From assembly GCA_019323555.1 (NCBI GenBank), contig JAHWHC010000037.1, forward strand, positions 1 through 5,618: a DNA stretch of 5,618 nucleotides, in the 5' to 3' direction. How positions within the stretch are numbered: the stretch's first letter is position 1; every line of letters begins with the position of its first letter. Positions 1-5,437 of the stretch are shown here, in pieces. Both the position numbers and the translations under genes were made by a program. The stretch is from Candidatus Woesearchaeota archaeon (GTDB lineage: Archaea > Nanobdellota > Nanobdellia > Woesearchaeales > ARS49). The notes beneath the pieces were generated by a model. That model saw only the letters and a list, made by a program, of their open reading frames with translations. It did no database searches and was not told where the DNA came from.

Positions 1-637
1 GCCCGGGGTCATAATATCCAAATAACTTTCCTTTTGTTGCAAGTATAGGGAAAATATCTTTTTCTATCATTGCAAAATCAGAATTCTTTGGCACCAAATC
101 AAATACTTCCGGTTCTAGAAGATAATATCCTGAGCTTATCATGTTGCTTGGTACTTCTTCTTTTTTCGGTTTTTCAATAAAATCAATAATTCTGTCTCCC
201 TCCATCCTAACAACCCCGTACTTTGTTGGATCTTCAACTTTTGTCAACGCAATAGTTGCTAATGCATTATTTCTTTTATGCGATGCATACATTTTTTTAA
301 AGTCTATATTGAAAAGATCGTCTCCGTTAAGCAGGATAAACGTATTTTTAAGCTTAGGTATTAAAAATAGCGGTCCTGCAGTACCCCTTGGTTTTTCTTC
401 TATTGCATAGGAAATCTTCAACCCAAATCGCTCACCAGCCCCATAATATTCCTGAACTTTATCTGACATGTACCCCACACTAAGAATTACTTGTTCTATT
501 CCTGCCTTTTTCAAAATATCAAAAACATGTTCTGTGAGTGTTTTTCCGTGAACAGGAAGTAACGGCTTAGGAATTTCATAAGTTATTGGCCGCAATCTCG
601 TTCCTAACCCGCCGGCAAGTATTATTGCAGTATCCAT
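1..637 (-). CDS. Sugar-1-phosphate nucleotidyltransferase (NDP-sugar pyrophosphorylase), 3' end cut by window
   Basis: Couples a sugar-1-phosphate with a nucleoside triphosphate to give an NDP-sugar and pyrophosphate in the cytoplasm. I translated the minus strand by hand from the ATG at 637-635 and it stays open to base 1 (212 codons). The N-terminus has the nucleotide-binding signature LAGGLGTRLRP (residues 7-17), followed by the conserved lysine in PKPLLP (23-28). Later come the EKPRGTAGPL segment (81-90), the metal-site NGDD (104-107, D106), a second EKP (155-157) and the sugar-loop SSGYY (168-172). These place it in the NTP_transferase family (RmlA/GalU/GMP-type, COG1208-like). Base and sugar specificity cannot be read from the sequence. 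Whether it carries a C-terminal left-handed beta-helix is unknown because the gene leaves the window. The start is supported by the family N-terminus and by a TATA-like box about 25 bases upstream, implying a leaderless mRNA. It is divergent from the glycosyltransferase at 691. Confidence 0.95.
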   Translation of the reverse strand, partial: MDTAIILAGGLGTRLRPITYEIPKPLLPVHGKTLTEHVFDILKKAGIEQVILSVGYMSDKVQEYYGAGERFGLKISYAIEEKPRGTAGPLFLIPKLKNTFILLNGDDLFNIDFKKMYASHKRNNALATIALTKVEDPTKYGVVRMEGDRIIDFIEKPKKEEVPSNMISSGYYLLEPEVFDLVPKNSDFAMIEKDIFPILATKGKLFGYYDPG

Positions 638-657
638 ATCTGCAACAATAAGAGGAA

Positions 658-665
658 TATTTAAA
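658..665 (-). promoter_or_regulatory. TATA box of the nucleotidyltransferase gene
   Basis: Read on the minus strand this is TTTAAATA, a close match to the archaeal TATA consensus. Its centre lies about 25 bases from the ATG at 637, so transcription would begin at or next to the start codon and the mRNA would be leaderless. No Shine-Dalgarno motif precedes the ATG, which agrees. The box overlaps the one for the opposite gene. Confidence 0.6.
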
Positions 666-667
666 AA
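660..667 (+). promoter_or_regulatory. TATA box of the glycosyltransferase gene
   Basis: TTTAAAAA is preceded by a purine-rich stretch (AGAGGAA, 651-657) that could act as a BRE. The centre is about 27 bases from the ATG at 691, the spacing for a leaderless transcript; no Shine-Dalgarno motif is visible before that ATG. It overlaps the TATA box read in the other direction. Confidence 0.6.
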
Positions 668-690
668 TCTTATGAAGTTTAATACATAAA

Positions 691-1332
691 ATGATCTCCA
701 TCATCATCCCTGCCTACAACGAAGCCCCCGTAATAGCAAACACCATACAAACCCTGCAAACTTTCTTTAAAACTCAAACAGAAATAATAGTCATAGACGA
801 CGCTTCAACAGATAATACCTCTAAAATAGCTAAAACTGCTGGCGCCAGAGTCCTAAGAAACAATAAAAACATGCGTTCTTCTTACACAATCCTCCGCGGT
901 ATTAAATCCGCGAAATACCCTAAGATTTTGATTGTAGATGCAGATAACGAAATTCCCATACAAAATATTCTTCCTGTGCTCAAAATCAAGAGAGGTGCCT
1001 TTATAATAGGTCAAAGACCGCATCTTCCAAGGCGCAGCGAACGTTTTCTTGCTTTCTGGACAACGCATCTGCTTGGCATAAATGATCCGCTGTGCTATCT
1101 TAAATTGTTTGATAAAAGGGATTTAAAGGGATTAAACTCAATTCACACTAAAGAAAGGTATGCTTTCCAGCTAATTGAATTAGCTATCAAAAATGGCTTG
1201 AAAATCAAGAACCTGCCTGTCAAAGGTGTCAAGCGCAGAAATGCCTCAAAACACACTGCTAATTTAAGAATTTGGATAAGAATTCTAAATAATACGGTTA
1301 AGACTTTTCAATTATACTTAATTAAAAAATAA
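691..1332 (+). CDS. Family 2 glycosyltransferase, polyprenyl-phosphate sugar transferase-like
   Basis: Likely transfers a sugar from a nucleotide-sugar to a lipid phosphate or glycan acceptor on the cytoplasmic side of the membrane. The 213-residue protein opens with the GT-A fold signature IIIPAYNE (residues 4-11). It then shows the nucleotide-binding DDAST (36-40, D36/D37) and the metal-binding DAD (83-85). An arginine-rich segment (R109, R114, R115) and NDPLCYLKLF (131-140) resemble the corresponding parts of dolichol-phosphate mannose synthases (DPM1-like). The usual glycine or serine after the aspartate of that last motif is not evident, so substrate assignment stays open. No transmembrane helix follows the catalytic domain; the C-terminus (from about 180) is basic and could sit on the membrane surface. 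The length suits a catalytic-domain-only DPM-type enzyme. The start is fixed by the family N-terminus and a TATA box 27 bases upstream. ATA is a common isoleucine codon (about 11 of 29), unlike the genes after 2639. Confidence 0.92.
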   Translation: MISIIIPAYNEAPVIANTIQTLQTFFKTQTEIIVIDDASTDNTSKIAKTAGARVLRNNKNMRSSYTILRGIKSAKYPKILIVDADNEIPIQNILPVLKIKRGAFIIGQRPHLPRRSERFLAFWTTHLLGINDPLCYLKLFDKRDLKGLNSIHTKERYAFQLIELAIKNGLKIKNLPVKGVKRRNASKHTANLRIWIRILNNTVKTFQLYLIKK

Positions 1333-1343
1333 GAAATAAAAAA
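1324..1343 (-). terminator. T-tract terminator of the oxidoreductase gene
   Basis: On the minus strand, two runs of six T (1343-1338 and 1329-1324) follow directly after the oxidoreductase stop codon at 1346-1344. Archaeal RNA polymerase terminates at such U-rich tracts without needing a hairpin. The second run lies within the last codons of the convergent glycosyltransferase. Confidence 0.5.
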
Positions 1344-2522
1344 TTAAACATAATCCCTATCAGCATACCTTAATTCTTTCTTTTCATTTATAGATCTCAA
1401 GACAGTTTCTACTAGTTTTTCTGCTCTGCTTTCGTCGCTAAAATTCATCAAGGCTTCTGGTTTTTTTCCAGTTCTTGCATAGTCAAGGAATGCTTTTAAT
1501 TGCGCACCCAGATCATCTGCACCTTTGACTTCTTCATCAAGAATAACATATCCCATTCCGCTTCTTACGTCTGTACATCCTTGTATAATTCTTATTCCAT
1601 TTCTTACATACGGTGCGTGCTCCTTGTCTTTAGGTCTGACATCAGTCAAATCTACTGCTATTGCCACAGATCTCTGGAATCTTTCTCCTTCTGGAAGCTC
1701 TCCAACAATGTGAACTGTTCTTTGCTTTAATGGATCTTCAAAGTCGTTTTGCACTAATGCAATTGCTCCGTCTTTGTAGACTAATGTTGCTGTTGATGCT
1801 TTTGATATTTCTGCAAGAACATATTCTGCGTCTTTAAACTTAGTAGTTCCTTTGTGTGTTATATCTGGCCGGTCTATGTAATTTGCCCATTTTTCTGGAT
1901 CAATTATTATTTCTCCTCTTCTCTCAACTGCAAACACACTTGAAGGAAGTGTTTGTTTTAAAACAGCTAAGATACCAAATGGATGTGGTCCTTCTTCTGT
2001 TGTTATTCCAGGAATAGGATGGTTTCTTGGGCCCCTTTCCTTATTCCAGTTTATTTGGACTTGTGTTATCTTTAAATCATTCTCAGTTATGTACTGCATT
2101 GCTTTTACAAATGCAGGGTGTAATAGCATCTGGCTTCCTGTTGCATTGATTGTTCCGTGCTGCTCTGCAAGCTCAATTAGTTTTCTTGCATTTTCATAAT
2201 CTGCATCAAGCGGCTTTGCCAGGAAAGTAGGAATGCCTTCTGCAAGCCAAGGTGCTGTTGTTTCAAGGTGTGTTGAAGCAGGTGTTACAACAGCTGCAAA
2301 ATCAACTTTAGCTTCAAGTTGTGACTTATCTTTTAGTCTTTTTTCTGGAGGTATGCCATACTCTTCTCCTTTTTCAGCAAGCATTTTTTCACTAGGGTCT
2401 ATCAACCAGATATCTCCTATTTCTCCAGAAAGATCTGTGCCATATTTTCCTTTGAATCTTTGTAGTAAGAAATTTGCAAAATTTCCCGCACCAACTATAG
2501 CTCCATTTAATTTTGTAATCAT
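1344..2522 (-). CDS. Gfo/Idh/MocA family NAD(P)-dependent oxidoreductase
   Basis: Predicted cytoplasmic dehydrogenase acting on a sugar, inositol or nucleotide-sugar; the substrate is not identifiable. The 392-residue protein starts with a Rossmann fold: AIVGAGNFA (8-16) and an acidic residue after the second strand (LIDPS, 40-44). It continues with VVTPASTH (78-85) and a KPL element (103-105) that supplies the family lysine. The C-terminal alpha/beta substrate domain contains E176-x3-H180, at the position where inositol-dehydrogenase-type members have D-x3-H. Two points are unusual: the family EKP is AKP (A102, K103), and the last glycine of the nucleotide loop is alanine (A16). The start is supported by a GGGTGG Shine-Dalgarno-like site 6 bases upstream and a TATA box further back. 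Its stop is 11 bases from that of the convergent glycosyltransferase. About 17 of 31 isoleucines are ATA. It may modify a sugar made by the neighbouring genes, which is inference from context. Confidence 0.92.
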   Translation of the reverse strand: MITKLNGAIVGAGNFANFLLQRFKGKYGTDLSGEIGDIWLIDPSEKMLAEKGEEYGIPPEKRLKDKSQLEAKVDFAAVVTPASTHLETTAPWLAEGIPTFLAKPLDADYENARKLIELAEQHGTINATGSQMLLHPAFVKAMQYITENDLKITQVQINWNKERGPRNHPIPGITTEEGPHPFGILAVLKQTLPSSVFAVERRGEIIIDPEKWANYIDRPDITHKGTTKFKDAEYVLAEISKASTATLVYKDGAIALVQNDFEDPLKQRTVHIVGELPEGERFQRSVAIAVDLTDVRPKDKEHAPYVRNGIRIIQGCTDVRSGMGYVILDEEVKGADDLGAQLKAFLDYARTGKKPEALMNFSDESRAEKLVETVLRSINEKKELRYADRDYV

Positions 2523-2528
2523 TATAAA

Positions 2529-2534
2529 CCACCC
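2529..2534 (-). promoter_or_regulatory. Ribosome binding site of the oxidoreductase gene
   Basis: Minus-strand GGGTGG lies 6 bases before the ATG at 2522. It partly matches the archaeal anti-Shine-Dalgarno complement GGAGGTGATC. Together with the distant TATA box it implies a short leader of about 14 bases, unlike the leaderless neighbours. Confidence 0.45.
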
Positions 2535-2556
2535 AATTAAGTCTAGATATTCTCAA

Positions 2557-2564
2557 TATTTAAA
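2557..2564 (-). promoter_or_regulatory. TATA box of the oxidoreductase gene
   Basis: On the minus strand this reads TTTAAATA, identical to the nucleotidyltransferase box. With usual archaeal spacing, transcription would start near 2536, leaving room for the Shine-Dalgarno-like motif before the ATG at 2522. Confidence 0.55.
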
Positions 2565-2575
2565 GCTTCTGGAGG

Positions 2576-2590
2576 ACTACCCTCTGTAGT
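2576..2590. repeat. Short inverted repeat between two divergent promoters
   Basis: ACTAC (2576-2580), five bases, then GTAGT (2586-2590) form a perfect 5-base inverted repeat. It lies between the minus-strand TATA box (2557-2564) and the plus-strand one (2608-2615), upstream of both. It could be an operator for a dimeric regulator, but arms this short can arise by chance. Confidence 0.25.
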
Positions 2591-2607
2591 AGTTACAATT
2601 CATAAGA

Positions 2608-2615
2608 TTTATAAA
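2608..2615 (+). promoter_or_regulatory. TATA box of the phosphodiesterase operon
   Basis: TTTATAAA is centred about 27 bases before the ATG at 2639, the spacing for a leaderless archaeal mRNA. No Shine-Dalgarno motif stands before that ATG. This is the only promoter-like element seen for the three rightward genes. Confidence 0.6.
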
Positions 2616-2638
2616 GCATTCCCAGCTGAAATATCCTG

Positions 2639-3910
2639 ATGGGGAGAATTGTTATTATGGGCCTGGATGGCGTGCCATTTGGCCTTATGGATGACCTGGC
2701 AAACAGGGGAATTATGCCGAATTTTGCTAATCTTAGAGAGCAAGGCACTTTTAAGGCTATGGAATCTGCTATTCCTGAGATCTCTTCTGTTTCCTGGAGT
2801 TCTATCATCACAGGCACTAATCCTGGAGAACATGGTATTTTTGGTTTTATGGATTTGATTCCAGGAACTTACACGCTTTCATTTCCAAATTTTAATACAA
2901 TCAAGGCGCCAACATTCTGGCAAAAAGACGATAAAAAACACGTTATCTTGAATGTGCCTTCAACTTATCCTGCAAAACCCATGAATGGGTTTCATGCAGC
3001 TGGTTTTGTTGCTCTTGATCTTGAAAACGCGGTTTATCCAAGGGAATACATCCCAAAATTAGAGGAACTGAACTACAGAATTGATGTGGATTCTGAAAAA
3101 GGGCATCAGTCAAAAGAATTATTCATGAAGGATTTGTTCAGAACTTTAGAAGCAAGGCATGCAACTGCAAAACATTTGTGGGATGATATTGACTGGCAGA
3201 CTTTTATGTATGTCATTACTGGCACAGATCGGCTTGGCCATTTCTTGTGGGCTGCTTACAAAGATGAAAACCACAAATTCCATCAGCGGTTCTTGGATTA
3301 TTTTACTAGGGTTGATGAAATGATTGGTGAAATCTCAAATAAGATGTCTGATGATGATTCTTTGATTATGATTTCAGATCATGGTATGGGTTTGACAGAA
3401 TCTAATGTTTTTGTTAATGCTGTCTTGAGAGAAAATGGTTTTCTGGATTTAGAAGAAGCAGAAAGGATTAATCATAATCACATGACTGCAAGCACAAAGG
3501 CTTTTGCTTTAGACCCAGGAAGGATTTACTTAAACAAGGAAGGCAAATATCCTAAAGGAACTGTTAAGCAAGAAGACGAAGAAAAAATTCTCAAAGAATT
3601 AACAACTGTTTTCCAGAATCTTGAAAAAGATGGGAAAAAAGTCATCAAGAAGATTTTCAGAAAAGAAGAAGTGTATAGCGGACCGTATCTAGCGGATGCA
3701 CCTGATTTGATTTTATTGCCTAACAAAGGCTTTAATTTAAGAGGTACTCTTGCTAAGACAGAATTTTTTGGAACAGATATTTTCACAGGGATGCATACAC
3801 AGGATGATGCTTTTTTGTTTGTTAAAACACCAAAAAGCATAAAAATTCCTGAGAATCCTTGTGTGACAGATGTTGTCAAGATCATGAATGAGGTAAAAGG
3901 TGATAAGTAA
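2639..3910 (+). CDS. Type I phosphodiesterase / alkaline phosphatase superfamily hydrolase
   Basis: A metal-dependent hydrolase of the type I phosphodiesterase/nucleotide pyrophosphatase branch (PF01663, COG3379-like); the substrate is unknown. The 423-residue protein has the full two-metal ligand set. D10 is in MGLDG, a serine nucleophile lies in the 49-55 stretch (S49 by spacing to W53), D197 and H201 are in TDRLGH, D247-H248 are in SDHGMG, and H386 is in GMHTQDD. The segment TGTNPGEHGIFGF (58-70) is characteristic of COG3379-type members. There is no CxPxR or SxPxR sulfatase motif, so formylglycine-type sulfatase activity is unlikely. No signal peptide or membrane helix is visible, so it should act in the cytoplasm. 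The start is supported by the family N-terminus and a TATA box 27 bases upstream. Its stop overlaps the next start by one base (TAATG), so the two genes are probably co-transcribed and translationally coupled. Only about 1 of 28 isoleucines is ATA. Confidence 0.93.
   Translation: MGRIVIMGLDGVPFGLMDDLANRGIMPNFANLREQGTFKAMESAIPEISSVSWSSIITGTNPGEHGIFGFMDLIPGTYTLSFPNFNTIKAPTFWQKDDKKHVILNVPSTYPAKPMNGFHAAGFVALDLENAVYPREYIPKLEELNYRIDVDSEKGHQSKELFMKDLFRTLEARHATAKHLWDDIDWQTFMYVITGTDRLGHFLWAAYKDENHKFHQRFLDYFTRVDEMIGEISNKMSDDDSLIMISDHGMGLTESNVFVNAVLRENGFLDLEEAERINHNHMTASTKAFALDPGRIYLNKEGKYPKGTVKQEDEEKILKELTTVFQNLEKDGKKVIKKIFRKEEVYSGPYLADAPDLILLPNKGFNLRGTLAKTEFFGTDIFTGMHTQDDAFLFVKTPKSIKIPENPCVTDVVKIMNEVKGDK
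3898..3904 (+). promoter_or_regulatory. Strong Shine-Dalgarno site for the SQD1-like gene
   Basis: AGGTGAT is a seven-base match to the complement of the archaeal 16S rRNA 3' end. It lies 5 bases before the ATG at 3910, inside the last codons of the phosphodiesterase gene. It fixes 3910 as the start, which puts the cysteine-rich extension inside the protein. Confidence 0.85.
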
Positions 3911-5433
3911 TGAAACCAGGTAATGCAAACAGAACATGCTGGAATTGCCCTGCAGCAGTATTGAAAGGCAATGTAGATTTTAGGGCTTGCGGACAGTCTA
4001 AGGAAAAGAAAAAGCAGTTGTCAGAAAGCAATCAAGTTTTGATTGAATGCTCCAGGCGAAAAGATTTGGGCCATTTTGCTCCTACAATTACTTTTGAGCA
4101 GTGTCCTGAATGGAAATTGAACGAAGATTACAACATTTACATGCTTAAGAACATGCGCGTCATGATTCTTGGTCTTGATGGTTATCTTGGCTGGGCTCTT
4201 GCATTAAAGCTTGGGAAACTTGGATTTAAAGTAAGTGGAATGGATAATTATTGGAGAAGAGATTGTGTTATGGAAAAAGGTGCGCATACTGTTGTTCCAA
4301 TTGAGCGGATGACTGAAAGATTGCGTGCTGCTAAAGAAGTGCATAACATTGATATTAATTTCAGGAAATTTGATATTCTTGACAGGCCTAAACTTAAAGA
4401 GTTTCTTGAAGAAGTTAAACCAGAAGCCATTGTTCACTATGCAGAATGTCCTAGCGCGCCTTACAGCATGGTAGATGTCGATCATTCTGTAAAAGTTCAA
4501 GAAAATAACGTTTTAGGAACCTTGGGGTTATTATGGACTATGAAAGAGGTTTGCCCAGAGTCTTGCTTGATCAAGCTCGGAACAATGGGGGAATATGGTG
4601 CTCCTTTGACAGGAAGACCTATTTTTGAGGGAATCTTTCCTGCAAATGCGGTCTTGAAGTGGGGCGATAGAGAATGGAGCCTTGGCGGAGAAATTACCCC
4701 AAGAGACCCTGTTAGCTTTTACCACGTGAGCAAGGTTCAGGACACATTTAATGTTTATGAAGCTTGCAAGTACTGGTGGTTAAGGTCTTATGACATCATG
4801 CAGGGTGTTATTTATGGTGTTCATACTGAAGAAGTTGCTGCAGACCCAAGACTAAGAACAAGATTGGACATGGATGAATGGTTTGGAACAGTTGTTAACA
4901 GATTTGTTACACAGTCTATTCTTGGTATGCCTTTGACCATTTATGGTGAAGGAGAGCAGATACGGGCGTTTATTGCGCTAGATGATGCGATGCAGTGTAT
5001 GGTTCGTTTGATTTGTAATCCTCCTGAAGCAGGACAGTATGATGTTGTTAATCAGGTTTCTGGGTTAATTAGAATCAAAAATCTTGCAGAGACTGTTGCT
5101 AAGGTTGGGAAAGACTTTGGGATTAACACAAAAATCCAGAGAGTTGAGAACCCAAGAGTTGAGGCGGATAAACACCCATTAGAGGTTGTTTCAGTTAAGC
5201 TTCCAAATATACTTGGTTTTGAGCCAAAGATTTCATTTGAAAAAGAGATTACAGAGATGTTCAAGGTATTGACTCAGCCAGAGATTAAAGCAAGGATTGA
5301 AGAAAAGAAACATGTCGTCATGCCTAAGACTAGGTGGGATGGTGTTAAGCAGGAGAGCGAGTCTTTTGAGACATATGATCCTGGCACAAAGAACTTAGAG
5401 GAAGGATATACTGGCGTGTTGCACACAAAATAA
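3910..5433 (+). CDS. UDP-sulfoquinovose synthase-like (SQD1/Agl3-type) enzyme with cysteine-rich N-terminal extension
   Basis: Extended short-chain dehydrogenase/epimerase most like SQD1 and archaeal Agl3, which make UDP-sulfoquinovose from UDP-glucose and sulfite using bound NAD. The enzyme domain spans about residues 82-475 of 507. It has nucleotide loop GLDGYLGW (88-95), D112 after the second strand, WRR (115-117), SAPYSM (182-187), KLGTMGEYG (222-230, T225), SFYHVSK (269-275, Y271/H272/K275), QGVIYGV (298-304) and NPRVEA (414-419). T225, Y271 and K275 match the catalytic triad. ECP (179-181) precedes SAPYSM where plant SQD1, from memory, has EQR, so the exact product is uncertain. Residues 1-81 are an unrecognised extension with C10, C13, C27, C47 and C65. 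The strong Shine-Dalgarno site before 3910, and none before internal ATGs at 4141 or 4153, favours the long form. It overlaps the phosphodiesterase by one base, ends in tandem TAA codons and lies 4 bases before a thioredoxin gene. Only 2 of 29 isoleucines are ATA. Confidence 0.88.
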   Translation: MKPGNANRTCWNCPAAVLKGNVDFRACGQSKEKKKQLSESNQVLIECSRRKDLGHFAPTITFEQCPEWKLNEDYNIYMLKNMRVMILGLDGYLGWALALKLGKLGFKVSGMDNYWRRDCVMEKGAHTVVPIERMTERLRAAKEVHNIDINFRKFDILDRPKLKEFLEEVKPEAIVHYAECPSAPYSMVDVDHSVKVQENNVLGTLGLLWTMKEVCPESCLIKLGTMGEYGAPLTGRPIFEGIFPANAVLKWGDREWSLGGEITPRDPVSFYHVSKVQDTFNVYEACKYWWLRSYDIMQGVIYGVHTEEVAADPRLRTRLDMDEWFGTVVNRFVTQSILGMPLTIYGEGEQIRAFIALDDAMQCMVRLICNPPEAGQYDVVNQVSGLIRIKNLAETVAKVGKDFGINTKIQRVENPRVEADKHPLEVVSVKLPNILGFEPKISFEKEITEMFKVLTQPEIKARIEEKKHVVMPKTRWDGVKQESESFETYDPGTKNLEEGYTGVLHTK

Positions 5434-5437
5434 TAAA

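Noticed and set aside
141..410. Open frame on the plus strand of 89 codons
   Set aside because: It lies opposite the nucleotidyltransferase, whose motifs are clear in the minus frame; the plus translation shows no family signature.
2571..2584. GGAGG at 2571-2575 as a ribosome binding site
   Set aside because: It is more than 60 bases from the plus-strand ATG at 2639 and upstream of that gene's TATA box, so it would not be in the mRNA.
2233..2589. Open frame on the plus strand of 118 codons
   Set aside because: It is antisense to the oxidoreductase N-terminus and crosses that gene's promoter; the product is low-complexity and serine-rich with no motif.
3526..3885. Open frame on the minus strand of 119 codons
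   Set aside because: It mirrors the 3' third of the phosphodiesterase, including the H386 metal site, and has no start signal or motif of its own.
4141..5433. Separate short SQD1-like gene starting at an internal ATG (4141 or 4153)
   Set aside because: No Shine-Dalgarno or TATA-like element precedes these ATGs, the frame is open through them, and a strong ribosome site precedes 3910. An internal start cannot be wholly excluded.
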